Shown piece by piece: positions 1-9,204 of a stretch of DNA of 64,000 nt; the first letter of the stretch is position 1, and each line of letters starts with the position of its first letter. Position numbers and translations under genes: made by a program. Location: assembly GCA_014075255.1 (NCBI GenBank), contig CP046178.1, positions 506,001-570,000 of the forward strand, in the 5' to 3' direction. The notes beneath the pieces were generated by a model, which was not told where the DNA came from, made no database searches, and saw only the letters and a program-made list of their open reading frames with translations. The DNA comes from Gammaproteobacteria bacterium. GTDB lineage: Bacteria; Pseudomonadota; Gammaproteobacteria; UBA4575.

Positions 1-308
1 GTGAAGTGGCTAAACGTTGGCGCTATGAAGATGGCGGCGGAGAAGTTGGAATAATTTCTTCAGTTACTCAACCATTTTGTCAGAATTGTACTCGTGCAAG
101 ATTATCGGCAGAAGGAAAGTTATATACCTGTTTGTTCGCAACACAAGGTAAAGATTTGCGTCATCTTATTCGACAAGGTGCAAAGGATGAATATATATCA
201 GATATTTTAAGTGCAGTTTGGAAAAAGCGTACAGATCGATACTCGGAATTACGAACAACAGAAACCGTATTATTGCCTAAGGTTGAAATGTCTTACATAG
301 GTGGATAA
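1..308 (+). CDS. moaA: GTP 3',8-cyclase MoaA, C-terminal part (cut by window edge)
   Basis: MoaA is the radical SAM enzyme that starts molybdenum cofactor synthesis by converting GTP to 3',8-cyclo-GTP. Only about 102 C-terminal residues are visible; the reading frame is open to the left edge and enters at base 3. The segment carries the second 4Fe-4S cluster motif of the family (C-X2-C-X13-C, in FCQNC through YTC) and ends in the conserved C-terminal Gly-Gly needed for catalysis. The rest of the gene lies to the left. Other Moco genes (moaB, moaE, moeA) lie 11-14 kb downstream, and a second, broken moaA 3' end lies at 10759-10896. Confidence 0.93.
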   Translation, partial: EVAKRWRYEDGGGEVGIISSVTQPFCQNCTRARLSAEGKLYTCLFATQGKDLRHLIRQGAKDEYISDILSAVWKKRTDRYSELRTTETVLLPKVEMSYIGG

Positions 309-561
309 TTCAAAAATTGATATTCAGAGCCGTAGTATGGTGATAGCGCAGCAGATTGCCCAGTGATTTGCTCACAAAATTTAAAACTAATTTGCCTCAT
401 GAATTATTGAACTTATATAGGTGTTTTGCGTTCTAAATAAGAAACCAAAAAAGGGTTATGCAAAGAATGCTAATGAAGACCTCGATTAACCTCGCTGAGA
501 TTGTTTGTTAGTAGTTAGAAATGTTTTATAATTGATCTCTTATAACCATTAGGTGCGTGGT

Positions 562-1071
562 ATGAGCTTAAAAGATTACCCAGAGGCGTATAGAGCCTAT
601 CTTGTTAAAGTCGATATGCGCGTGTTATCACATTTTGTTGATTATATTTTAGAGAATGGGGCAGATTCATATTCGCAGTTAAGTATAAGTATTAAAATGG
701 CTTTAAAAATAGCATTAGTACTATGCTATTCACGTCCATTTTTAGAGGATAACAAATCTTGTGAGGTAAACATTGGGGATGGTTTGACTGTGAATTATCT
801 AGATGAAGAAAGAGTAATTCATAAAAATATTCTAGAAATGCACAATAAGGAAATTAGAGAATCAGATGAGGTTGTCGATAATATAAAAAGTTTTGAGTCA
901 AATATAGTTCATATTTCCATGCATCGAACTAATTCAGTTCCTTTAGAATATTCAATAGTAGAATCAATAAAAGAGATGGCTGTTAAAATTAATAAGGCGG
1001 CTGATGAAATAGCAAATAATAGTTTGCAAACCGATATCGACATTCAGCGCCAACCTGCTAATGAAGTTTAA
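562..1071 (+). CDS. Hypothetical protein, 169 aa
   Basis: I do not recognise this protein. It looks soluble and mostly helical, with a hydrophobic stretch in the N-terminal half (KMALKIALVLCYSRPF) and an acidic, Lys/Glu-rich C-terminal half. The ALxLCYSRPF stretch faintly resembles helices of some HEPN-like proteins, but that is a guess. An in-frame GTG exists at 553; I prefer the ATG at 562 because AGG lies about 9 bases upstream. It stands alone between moaA and a minus-strand gene, in strongly AT-rich DNA. Confidence 0.6.
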   Translation: MSLKDYPEAYRAYLVKVDMRVLSHFVDYILENGADSYSQLSISIKMALKIALVLCYSRPFLEDNKSCEVNIGDGLTVNYLDEERVIHKNILEMHNKEIRESDEVVDNIKSFESNIVHISMHRTNSVPLEYSIVESIKEMAVKINKAADEIANNSLQTDIDIQRQPANEV

Positions 1072-1224
1072 TTTCGATTGAAATACTAATTATACAATTA
1101 CATTGTGTTTTAACTATTGATACAGTGCAAAACAAAGTGTTGGTATTTTAAGTATCTTATAAATAGTCATGCAGCTAAGTTATAAGTCTCAAGATAATAA
1201 CTCAACTTATATCGGTTTAAAAAT

Positions 1225-1488
1225 CTAGGGATTTAAATCTAATACTTCTTCAATAGTATCAAACGGTATTGATGCATCTTCATTTACTTTCTTAACCGTG
1301 TCAGCGTTGTCTGCTTCAAATAAGCATGTGCAACGCGAATCATGTGGGTAGAAATTGCTTCGAATATATTTTACAGGCGTTCCTGATGCGTTGATTTTAT
1401 GACTGGTATCTATTGCTGCTTTTTGTGCACCAGCCAAATCATCCATGGTAATTCCAGGTAAATTGCGTTGAACTGCATAAATAGGCAT
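1225..1488 (-). CDS. DUF4242 family small protein
   Basis: This 87-residue protein matches the DUF4242 family, small ferredoxin-fold-like proteins, one of which (Streptomyces SCO4226) is described as nickel-binding. Family features visible here are the MPIYAVQRNLPG start, the alternating beta/alpha pattern, and the central HDSRCTCLFEA segment with two close cysteines, followed by a C-terminal strand. The start is firm: AAGGAGG lies 6 bases before the ATG on the minus strand. It is monocistronic. The real substrate or metal cannot be told from sequence. Confidence 0.78.
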   Translation of the reverse strand: MPIYAVQRNLPGITMDDLAGAQKAAIDTSHKINASGTPVKYIRSNFYPHDSRCTCLFEADNADTVKKVNEDASIPFDTIEEVLDLNP

Positions 1489-1928
1489 GTTTTGCCTCCT
1501 TAATTAAATTTTACTTTTTCTTGAATGTGTCTTTGAGCATTATTGAAAAGTATTTGTAAAGTTATACGTTTCGACTAATCTATAAAAGTAGATCATACGA
1601 TGTTATTAGTTAATATTGGAAATATATATGAAAAGAAATTTAATCGTTAGCTAATAATATATGTAGAAGTAAACGGTCTTCAATTACCTAAAAATGTTTC
1701 GGTTTGACTCAAACAGAAGTCTAGGAAAGATAAAAAACGAGTATAAAATTTATGTATTTTATAAAAAGAGAATTAAGTTAAAGGTATTAGCTTAAAGTTA
1801 AAATTTCTTATTAAAACTACTTATTCGAATGATTAAATTAATAATTAACTAAAGTGATGAATTAAAAGTCGGTGTAGTATGCTAATACAAACTATAGAAA
1901 TTAGATTTACTATAACAGGAGAATAATC
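1489..1928. other. AT-rich intergenic stretch
   Basis: About 440 bases of very AT-rich DNA between the DUF4242 gene (pointing left) and a tiny membrane-protein gene (pointing right). It must hold both promoters. Only very short open frames without ribosome binding sites occur, and I see no RNA gene or strong hairpin. Confidence 0.5.
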
Positions 1929-2024
1929 ATGTCAGATGGTATGGGAATATTAATATTTGCTATATTTGTTGCTGTATACTTTCTTATCATGGCACTTGCT
2001 AAAGATAAAGAAGAAGATAAATAA
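1929..2024 (+). CDS. 31-residue single-pass membrane microprotein
   Basis: A very short gene encoding 31 residues: a 5-residue N-terminus (MSDGM), one hydrophobic helix of about 20 residues (GILIFAIFVAVYFLIMALA) and a highly charged tail (KDKEEDK). CAGGAGA lies about 8 bases before the ATG, a good ribosome binding site, which argues for real translation. The topology suggests an inner-membrane microprotein of the kind that modulates a transporter or respiratory complex. A possible partner is the SSS symporter 2.4 kb downstream, but they are not in one operon and the link is only an inference. Confidence 0.55.
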   Translation: MSDGMGILIFAIFVAVYFLIMALAKDKEEDK

Positions 2025-2116
2025 CAATCATCGGGAATAATAGTAATTAATTGCGCACAAAATTTGGGCGCTCCAGTCTATTTTGTAAGGTTCGATACTG
2101 ATTTCAATCAGATCTA

Positions 2117-2587
2117 ATGTTTCACAAGATAATTAGTGAGACTTATAACTTTATGTACGATCAAACGGAAATTAAAGAAATTATCGACAGGGAGACAAAA
2201 GCATTCAATACAAAAAATGTGGATCTGTTTTTGAGTGTTATACATCCTGATATGGTTTGGCCATGGCCTCCTAATATGAAAGCACATGACCCTATAGATT
2301 GGGTGCTACCGTGGGGACGATACGATAAACAACGCTGGCAAGGTTATTTGCAAAAATTCTTTGATAAATATGAGCTCTTACACAATGAGCGTAATACGCA
2401 AAGAATTGAAATTTCTAAAGAAGGTGATGGTGCGTTTGCAGTGGTTGATGTGGATTCATTATGGAAATCTAAATCTGGGGACGAATTACATTGGGATGGC
2501 CGAGCCTGTAAAATATACACACTATTAAAGTGTGAATGGAAAATGATTTCCCAAGTAGGATTATTAGATTATTCTGCAACTAGTTAA
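2117..2587 (+). CDS. SnoaL/NTF2-like (DUF4440-type) protein
   Basis: A 156-residue protein with the pattern of the NTF2-like superfamily: an N-terminal helix (EIKEIIDRETKAF), a tryptophan-rich turn (MVWPWPP) and several C-terminal strands (GAFAVVDVDSLW, HWDGRACKIYTL, WKMISQVGLL). Such cone-shaped folds serve as small-molecule enzymes or ligand-binding proteins; sequence alone does not say which. The ATG at 2153 is an equally credible start because the domain begins just after it. It faces the minus-strand gene 2595-2969 with only 7 bases between the stop codons. Confidence 0.7.
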   Translation: MFHKIISETYNFMYDQTEIKEIIDRETKAFNTKNVDLFLSVIHPDMVWPWPPNMKAHDPIDWVLPWGRYDKQRWQGYLQKFFDKYELLHNERNTQRIEISKEGDGAFAVVDVDSLWKSKSGDELHWDGRACKIYTLLKCEWKMISQVGLLDYSATS

Positions 2588-2594
2588 ATATACA

Positions 2595-2969
2595 TTATAA
2601 ATTTTGTTGCTCCTTTTCAATTTCTAGATCTACCATGTGTTGTCTCTGCAACCTAACCACACTGCCTGAAATGACGATGTAGGATACCAGTAGTCCAAAA
2701 GGACCAAAAATGACGGTAGGAATTATCCAGGCAATTGAATTTCCTTTTAATGTATTGGCAAGTTTTGCCATAAAATAAAGATAACCTAGACTACAAAGTA
2801 CAATTACAGCGATAATTATTCCAAGCCAATAGCTATGCGGGGCACCAGTCAGGTGTTTGCCTGAATAGATATAGACGCTGACGAACATAAACATCAGCAA
2901 AATGAAACATAATTTCATCCGGGAGAATAATGCACTAATTGTATCTACTTGATCTGTTGTGTGCTGCAT
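2595..2969 (-). CDS. Hypothetical membrane protein, three helices
   Basis: A 124-residue protein with three hydrophobic segments (about residues 19-37, 49-69 and 80-101) joined by short loops, and a polar C-terminal tail rich in Gln and Glu. The N-terminus is polar (MQHTTDQVDTISALF), so no signal peptide is predicted. I do not recognise the family. The gene is monocistronic and convergent with the NTF2-like gene. Confidence 0.55.
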   Translation of the reverse strand: MQHTTDQVDTISALFSRMKLCFILLMFMFVSVYIYSGKHLTGAPHSYWLGIIIAVIVLCSLGYLYFMAKLANTLKGNSIAWIIPTVIFGPFGLLVSYIVISGSVVRLQRQHMVDLEIEKEQQNL

Positions 2970-3053
2970 TGTAATAATTATAACTAGCTATTTTAAATTT
3001 ATAAATATTAACTAACTTAATATGTTGCACACCAATAATTCAATTCTGTAACG

Positions 3054-3281
3054 ATGTCAATTACCGTAGGAATTATATCCGTAGTTTTTGCTCTTCTAGG
3101 AATTGGATTGATTCATTTAGAGGTAAACGAGGTAAAAGAGAATGGCTTAGGGTTTGCTAGTACTGGCTTTATATTTTTTGGTGTTTTGTGGACCATTGGT
3201 TGGATAGCTATGGCTTTAGGTAACCTAAATGGAAGTGGCGAAAATACGATAGAAATATTTGGATTCATTATTGCAAATTAA
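3054..3281 (+). CDS. Small hypothetical membrane protein, two helices
   Basis: A 75-residue protein with two hydrophobic helices (about 3-22 and 36-57) joined by an acidic and Asn/Gly-containing loop, ending in a short hydrophobic tail (IEIFGFIIAN). No recognisable ribosome binding site precedes the ATG, so expression is uncertain. No family is recognised. A weak inverted repeat lies about 50 bases after the stop. Confidence 0.45.
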   Translation: MSITVGIISVVFALLGIGLIHLEVNEVKENGLGFASTGFIFFGVLWTIGWIAMALGNLNGSGENTIEIFGFIIAN

Positions 3282-3327
3282 TAAAAACCTTATTTTTATA
3301 TAATTAGTTTTATTATGTTTCGATATG

Positions 3328-3353
3328 ACAATACTGGTGTGAGTCAGTATTGT
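3328..3353. repeat. Inverted repeat, possible weak terminator
   Basis: Perfect 9-base arms (ACAATACTG and CAGTATTGT) separated by 8 bases, about 50 bases after the stop of the small membrane-protein gene. No T-run follows, so it is at best a weak terminator or an RNA-stabilising hairpin. Confidence 0.35.
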
Positions 3354-3474
3354 AATAACAGCACTAATACGTAAAATTTATTTAAAGAATAATAAAAATT
3401 TATATAAATTAATTCATAGCATCAATATTATTTTTATTTATAATTTACGTCGTTTATTTAAAAATAGGACCTTC

Positions 3475-3831
3475 ATGATGATGTATTCAATATGGACGCT
3501 AAAGTGTCTTGGATTAATTACATTTTTTGTTGCTTTGTCTGCATGTGACTTGCTTCAGAGAGGTTTGGATCAAGAAGATATGAATGTATATTTTTATGCA
3601 CCAGATGGAGAAGAGACGTATTTAGGAGTCGTTCGTGGAATTACCATGTGTAGGTCAACTGTTGTGTCTAAAGCAAAAGCTTTAGCTTTCGATGGCGATG
3701 GCGGTCTACCTGAAAACCCTGGTAAAGACGAGCATATACTATCCAGTGACGCAAATTCAGGAAAACCAGGCTGGACCTATCATTGTTGCTGGAAGACAAC
3801 TACTAATACTTGTAAGGAGAAATTGAAATAG
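3475..3831 (+). CDS. Hypothetical lipoprotein
   Basis: A 118-residue protein with a lipoprotein signal peptide: a hydrophobic stretch ending in the lipobox LSAC with Cys24 as the predicted lipidated residue. Asp at +2 (CDL) would favour inner-membrane retention by the Lol rule. The mature part carries four more cysteines (CRST, two in YHCCWK, TNTCK), which could form disulphides. Three ATG codons stand in tandem at the start; AGGA lies a few bases before them. I do not recognise the family. Confidence 0.6.
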   Translation: MMMYSIWTLKCLGLITFFVALSACDLLQRGLDQEDMNVYFYAPDGEETYLGVVRGITMCRSTVVSKAKALAFDGDGGLPENPGKDEHILSSDANSGKPGWTYHCCWKTTTNTCKEKLK

Positions 3832-4437
3832 CTGTCTACAAAATCTGTATAAGAAATTTTGTTCTCATATTTTAAAAGTCACATTTTTTAATGTATCTGC
3901 AACAGATATGATTTTTGTTCACATAAAGCCTATCGCCAGTGATACACAGTCAAGAGATATAAAAGAAAAGTGGTAACTACATAATTTATATTTATATAAC
4001 TAGGTTATTTTGTGAATATATAGCTACAACACTTTATATTTTTAAGTGTTTATGTAAAAACAAATATTTTGAATACCCATTCATTATATCTATCGATACG
4101 TATAAAAATAATCTAAACTAGAATTTATTAAGAAAAATAGTTTCATAATGACAATTTGTAATTTGTTTATGATTCTTTGAATCTGTTCCGCAATGATCAG
4201 GATTTATTATTTTCATGTAAATCATGAGCATAAATAATTAATTTAAAAAATGATTATTCGATATGAAACAAATTATTAAAATATATATCTTGTATTCAAG
4301 GTATTGATAAATATTATTATGAAGCCAATAAGTATAAGCTCCTTGCCACAAAGCTATAAAAAAACTTACAACAATAAGAATAAAGCTAATTGCTAAAATA
4401 TATTTTAGCTAGCTCATAAATAAAGCGAGGAGCTATC
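3832..4437. other. Long AT-rich intergenic stretch
   Basis: About 600 bases without a convincing gene, extremely AT-rich. It ends in the leader of the symporter gene, which has a clear GAGGAGC ribosome binding site. I find no conserved RNA structure by eye. It may contain decayed coding sequence or regulatory DNA. Confidence 0.45.
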
Positions 4438-5934
4438 ATGGACAAGTCCGTACTCGTCCTATCGGAAGGGTTAACCCAAGGTCTTGGGTATGCTTTGATG
4501 ATTGGATTTGGTCTACTATTTCTCATTCTTGCATTTGTAATTAAACGCCGTCTAATTCGTTCGACTCATGATTTTGTAATTGCAAATCGTAAAGTTGGTT
4601 TAGGTTTTGGTGTTGGCTCTGTCATTTCAGTGTGGACATGGGCCATGGCAGTAATGATGAGTTCTGCAATGACGTATCAGTGGGGTTTGTCTGGGCTTTT
4701 TTGGTTTGTAGTGCCTAATGGTTTTGCCATTATGGCAATGGTGCCATTAGCGAGAATTCTCAGAAGAAAAATGCCGGAAGGGTACACCATTAGCCAGTTC
4801 GCACATACTAGGTTTAACGGTTCAAAAGTAGCTTCTATTGTTGTAACCATCGCGATGATATTTGGAATATTACTCGAGACCTTAATTAACATTAAAGGTA
4901 CTTCTGTGGTGATGTCGACGGTATTCCCGATTGCATGGGAAACAGTTGTTATTTTAACGGTTGTAGTTGTCATGACTTATGTATTCTTTGGTGGACTTTG
5001 GACTAGTGTCATGACGGGGACATTCAATACATGGATGATTACTACACCAGCAGCCATTGTAGTTGTAGCCGTCTACGCGCACATTAGTGGAGGTGCTACC
5101 GCAGTGTTTGAAGCCGTAAAAAGTGCCGATGCGAGTAATTTATCCGTTTTTGAAGCAGATGCGGCTGCAGGTTTTGGTATTACATTGGCATTTGGTTTGC
5201 TTGCTGCGGTAGTTGCAGATCAAACATTTTGGCAAAAAGTTTGGGCGGTGCGAAAAGAGCAGGTTACAAGAACATTTTTATGGGGAGGCGCGCTGTTTTA
5301 TCCAATTCCAATTTGCTTAGGTATGTTAGGTTTAGCCGGTTTAGCGTTCGGAGTAACTCCTGAAGAAATAGGTGGAGATATTGTTGCAATAGGCCCGTAC
5401 ATGGTTTCGCACATCGGACTTCCTTTGATATTAATTGTTGCATATGTGTTGGTAATTTTGGCTGCATGCTATTCAACCATTGATGGGGCAGCTTCTGCAT
5501 TGTCATCTATCATTGCGATAGACATCATCAAACGTTTTAACACTCAAACTAAAGAAGCAACCTTGTTTTACATTACAAGATTTGGAATGATTTTAGGGGG
5601 TGTCATATCTGGGGTTATTGTCTTGACGGGGGTAGATTTTACAACCCTGGTGCTGACAACCTACGCCTTAAAAACATCCATTCTATTACCGCTGATCCTT
5701 GCTATTGTTTGGAATAAAACGAGTGTTCTTGGTTTTGTTGGTGGAATTGTACTTTCGATTGCGATAGGAATGCCGCTGCGCCATTTGTATGGGGAAATGG
5801 TAGGAACGTTTTCTATATTGGCGATCAGCGCCGGTGTCGTTATTTTAGCTTCGCTATTAACGAAACAGAAATTTGATATGAATAAATTGTTAGAAGCCCA
5901 TAAAGATGAATTGGCACACGACAAGAGTTCGTAG
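4438..5934 (+). CDS. Sodium:solute symporter (SSS family)
   Basis: A 498-residue inner-membrane transporter with about 13 hydrophobic helices. The length, the early VGSVISVWTWAMAVM region and the ACYSTIDGAASALSSI segment on the eighth-ninth helix are typical of the solute:sodium symporter family. Members carry sugars, amino acids, urea, nucleobases or carboxylates with Na+. The ADQTFWQK region recalls the urea/DUR3-like branch, but I cannot assign the substrate. GAGGAGC lies 5 bases before the ATG. A small membrane-protein gene follows 39 bases later and the monooxygenase genes come next, so the substrate may be what those enzymes oxidise. Confidence 0.85.
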   Translation: MDKSVLVLSEGLTQGLGYALMIGFGLLFLILAFVIKRRLIRSTHDFVIANRKVGLGFGVGSVISVWTWAMAVMMSSAMTYQWGLSGLFWFVVPNGFAIMAMVPLARILRRKMPEGYTISQFAHTRFNGSKVASIVVTIAMIFGILLETLINIKGTSVVMSTVFPIAWETVVILTVVVVMTYVFFGGLWTSVMTGTFNTWMITTPAAIVVVAVYAHISGGATAVFEAVKSADASNLSVFEADAAAGFGITLAFGLLAAVVADQTFWQKVWAVRKEQVTRTFLWGGALFYPIPICLGMLGLAGLAFGVTPEEIGGDIVAIGPYMVSHIGLPLILIVAYVLVILAACYSTIDGAASALSSIIAIDIIKRFNTQTKEATLFYITRFGMILGGVISGVIVLTGVDFTTLVLTTYALKTSILLPLILAIVWNKTSVLGFVGGIVLSIAIGMPLRHLYGEMVGTFSILAISAGVVILASLLTKQKFDMNKLLEAHKDELAHDKSS

Positions 5935-5973
5935 AAAAAATAATTAAAAGCAATATAGTAAGAGAGGAAAATT

Positions 5974-6285
5974 ATGTCAGGACTATTTCTATTTTTTCTT
6001 TTAATCGGAGCAGCAGCGACGATTTTATACGCAATGGGTTATTCCGTAGGCGTCAAGTAAGCGTTTGATGATGCACAGCAAGAGGACGAAATTGAAGACT
6101 ACCAAGACAGTGCCTATACGGTAACTATTGCGATAGCGGTTCTTGCATCAGCAGTGATCATTGGTCTTGTAGGAGTCAGCCCAATATTTATCTATGCTGG
6201 GCCATTATTAGCAATCGTTACTACCTTTATGGTGGGCTATGCTTTCTTTTACGAGAAAAAGATGAGGGCTTCGGGTAAATTTTAG
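5974..6285 (+). pseudogene. Small membrane protein interrupted by an in-frame TAA
   Basis: A start with a good ribosome binding site (AGAGAGGAAA before the ATG) opens a 28-residue hydrophobic peptide that ends at TAA (6058-6060). The same frame then stays open for 74 more codons, to TAG at 6283-6285. The continuation has an acidic linker (DDAQQEDEIEDY) and two convincing membrane helices, then a basic tail. The whole would be a 103-residue three-helix protein. No start codon with a ribosome binding site lies just after the TAA. A CAA-to-TAA change is the simplest origin. It follows the symporter and could have been its accessory subunit. Confidence 0.6.
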
Positions 6286-6409
6286 AGACTAATTGATCAA
6301 TCGTAAAATAAAAATAACATGTTATGAAAAGCACGACAGCACTTGCGTGTTGTAGGCCCACAAAAGAAATTGATTTCGATAAGTATAGTACTTTAAGTAA
6401 CTTGTCCGG

Positions 6410-7432
6410 ATGAAAATTGGCGTATGGATACCAGTATATGGAGGATGGTTACGTACAAACGATCATCGTTACCAGCCATCTTTCAAAACATGCTACGAAG
6501 TTGCAAGCCGTGCAGAATCAAGTAACTATGATTATGTCTACGTTTCAGAGAATTATTTGAATGTAGTTTATGGTGAAGAGTTTGAAGTAGCAGATACATG
6601 GGCATTTTCTGCAGCCATTGCCGCTAAAACTTCAAAAATAAATATAGTCACATCGACTAAGCCTGGATTTCATGCTCCCTTGCCGATTGCCAAAATGGCA
6701 CAGGGAATTAATCACATTAGTAATGGACGATTCTCCATCAATATTGTATGTGGTTGGTGGAAGCGAGAATTTGCACAATGTGATGTGGAATACTTAGAGC
6801 ATGATAGTCGTTATCAGCGAGCAACTGAATTTACTTTGTGTCTAAAGAAGTTATGGACAGGTAAATATAGTCAATTTGAAGGCAATCATTTTGCATTGCA
6901 CGACGCAATTGTTGCAATGGAAGATTCAAAAGATGGGCAAATTCCAATTTGGGTCAGTGGTCAATCAACAAGTTCACAGGAATTAGCTGCGGAATATGGA
7001 GACGTATATTTTATAGATAGCATGCCTGAAGATGACCTAAAAGAAAAAATTCGACAATTACGCGAAATGGAAAGCCGACATGGCAGAAAGTCTCAAATTG
7101 CTATGAGTGTATTTGTAATTATGGATGAGACGGATGAGAAAGCCAGGTTACGGTATAAAAATATTATTGAAAATCGTCAACAGAGTCTTATTGATAATTT
7201 TAGAATATCTATGGCTGAGTCGGGTGCAACGATGTGGAAAGGATTAACGGATGAACAAATGGTGGACTCAAATTGTGGATTTGATGCAAGTTTAATAGGT
7301 AGTCGGGCAACTATTATTAAACGCCTTACTATACTTAAAGAATGTGGAGTGGATATTTTGCTATGTCAATTTGAAGATATGCTGGAAGAAACTACCATTT
7401 TTGGTGAAACCATATTGCCTGAAATTACTTAA
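6410..7432 (+). CDS. LLM-class flavin-dependent monooxygenase
   Basis: A 340-residue member of the bacterial luciferase-like family, closest in style to alkanesulfonate monooxygenase SsuD and pyrimidine oxygenase RutA. These enzymes use FMNH2 delivered by a separate reductase and O2 to cleave C-S or C-N bonds or open rings. Visible features are the N-terminal MKIGVWIPVYGGW strand, the HISNGRFSINIVCGWW segment (about 102-117) and IPIWVSGQS near residue 180. The ATG at 6410 lacks a strong ribosome binding site. It sits before a second LLM enzyme and two FMN reductases. The substrate is unknown. Confidence 0.82.
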   Translation: MKIGVWIPVYGGWLRTNDHRYQPSFKTCYEVASRAESSNYDYVYVSENYLNVVYGEEFEVADTWAFSAAIAAKTSKINIVTSTKPGFHAPLPIAKMAQGINHISNGRFSINIVCGWWKREFAQCDVEYLEHDSRYQRATEFTLCLKKLWTGKYSQFEGNHFALHDAIVAMEDSKDGQIPIWVSGQSTSSQELAAEYGDVYFIDSMPEDDLKEKIRQLREMESRHGRKSQIAMSVFVIMDETDEKARLRYKNIIENRQQSLIDNFRISMAESGATMWKGLTDEQMVDSNCGFDASLIGSRATIIKRLTILKECGVDILLCQFEDMLEETTIFGETILPEIT

Positions 7433-7565
7433 AGAAATAAATTTAGTGAGATAAACCTCAATATTTATTCAATACAGAATTAAAGTTATGCGCAGAAATA
7501 TTTTTGATATGGAGCAGTAGACTCTAAAGAGTTATGAACTTATATATGTATAGAGGAGAAATATT

Positions 7566-9092
7566 ATGACTAATAAAAATAAAAGCGAAGCTAAGAGCAA
7601 GTGGACTATGCAAAATTTGCCTCGAGGAGCCGATGCAAAAGAAGTTGCACGTGAGTTTGCAGTGGAGTTATTAGATATTGCCAAAGAAAACCCGGTTGTT
7701 TCGCCTGCTCACGATAGAAGTAAAAAAAGAAAACAAGCGCACTTGTTAGGCTTTCTCCAGCATGGACTAAACAGCCATGCGACAGGAATGTGGAGAAACC
7801 ACACAGATAAACGTGGGTGGAAATTTTCTGAACCTGAATATTGGGAGCACATGGGAAGAACCATGGAACGAGGTATGTTTGATGCCATGTTTATTGCCGA
7901 TGAATTAGCGCCGTACAATAATTACAAACAAAGCTCAGATGACACGGTACGTTATGCGGTGCAATGCCCTACACATGCGCCCGAAACCATTGTGCCTATC
8001 ATTGGTCATGCGACCAAACATCTAGGTATTGGGGTTACGCTGTCTACAGCATTTGTACATCCATATGCAATGTGTCGCCATATTTCAAGCTTAGATCATT
8101 TAACCAAAGGCCGTGCTGCATGGAATATCGTGAGCTCTTATTCTAAGAGTGAATGGGATGCCTATGGCGCGGAGATGTCTGATCGCAGCCTGAGATATGC
8201 AAGAATGGAAGAGTATATGGAGTTGTGCAAACTGCTTTGGCATTCTTGGGATAGGGACTCCATTGTTGCGGATCGAGAAACAGGTATTTATGCAGACCCC
8301 GAAAAAGTGCACGAAGTAGACTTTGAAGGAAAGTTCTTCAAATGCAAAGGTCGACATTTTTGTTCTCGATCTCCTCAGGTGCAACCGGTATTTTGGCAGG
8401 CAGGATCCTCACCGACCGGGCGAGACTTTGCCGCCAAGCATGCGGAAGCCATATTTGCAGTACACCCAAATGTTGATCGAATGAAACAATATGCAGACGA
8501 TTTAAATGAGCGCTGCTATACAAAATTTAATCGTACGGCTGACAGTGTAAAACGAATCTACGGATTGCAAGTGATCGTTGCGCCAACTCGTACTGAGGCA
8601 GAAGAGAAATACGAGCGAATAATGTCGCACATTCCATTAGAAGGGGCATTAGCATGGATATCGGGACACTTTGGACCAGACTTTTCAACCTATGCGTTAG
8701 ATGATGTGGTGCAGAATATCGAAATACCAGGCATCCAAGGGTTGTTTGAATCAATCATCTATGCAAAAGGCGGAGGCCCCGTTACCGTGAAAGAAGCGGC
8801 ACTCATTTATGCGCAAGGCATGGGTATGCCACGTGCAATTGGAAGTCCTGAAGATGTGGTCGATCAGATGGAAGTGTTTATGGATAACGGCGCTGATGGA
8901 TTCATGTTGGCAGCTACGCCTACACCCACTTGTTTTGAAGACTTTGCAGATCTTGTAACTCCTGAAATGCAAAAAAGAGGCTTATTGCGTACTGAGTATA
9001 GAGGTAAGACTCTAAGAGAGAATTTACTCGATGATGGACAAAAAAATCTAGATGGAGTAAAAAAACGACTGATTAAGGAAGACCTCCTTTAA
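7566..9092 (+). CDS. NtaA/SnaA/DszA-family flavin monooxygenase
   Basis: A 508-residue luciferase-fold enzyme of the large-subunit group that includes nitrilotriacetate monooxygenase A, dibenzothiophene-sulfone monooxygenase DszA and dimethylsulfide monooxygenase. The family segment KGRAAWNIVSSY is at residues 181-192, followed by the RYARMEEYMELCKLLW helix and FWQAGSSPTGRDFAAKHA (about 274-291), part of the flavin site. AGAGGAGA lies 6 bases before the ATG. These oxygenases need an FMN reductase partner, and two lie immediately downstream. It could attack an organosulfur compound, an aminopolycarboxylate or another heteroatom substrate; the sequence does not decide. Confidence 0.86.
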   Translation: MTNKNKSEAKSKWTMQNLPRGADAKEVAREFAVELLDIAKENPVVSPAHDRSKKRKQAHLLGFLQHGLNSHATGMWRNHTDKRGWKFSEPEYWEHMGRTMERGMFDAMFIADELAPYNNYKQSSDDTVRYAVQCPTHAPETIVPIIGHATKHLGIGVTLSTAFVHPYAMCRHISSLDHLTKGRAAWNIVSSYSKSEWDAYGAEMSDRSLRYARMEEYMELCKLLWHSWDRDSIVADRETGIYADPEKVHEVDFEGKFFKCKGRHFCSRSPQVQPVFWQAGSSPTGRDFAAKHAEAIFAVHPNVDRMKQYADDLNERCYTKFNRTADSVKRIYGLQVIVAPTRTEAEEKYERIMSHIPLEGALAWISGHFGPDFSTYALDDVVQNIEIPGIQGLFESIIYAKGGGPVTVKEAALIYAQGMGMPRAIGSPEDVVDQMEVFMDNGADGFMLAATPTPTCFEDFADLVTPEMQKRGLLRTEYRGKTLRENLLDDGQKNLDGVKKRLIKEDLL

Positions 9093-9204
9093 CCTCTGAG
9101 AAGTAGGAAAAGAATACTGTTCTTAATAGGTAAGTTATAAATTTGTTAGTAATTAGCAGTAGAGCACTGCTACTATATATCTTACTGTTTAATAAGCTAG
9201 TAAT

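Noticed and set aside
6058-6060. In-frame TAA as a recoding site for selenocysteine or pyrrolysine
   Set aside because: Those use TGA and TAG; TAA has no such known use, and no recoding element was seen. A mutation or error is simpler.
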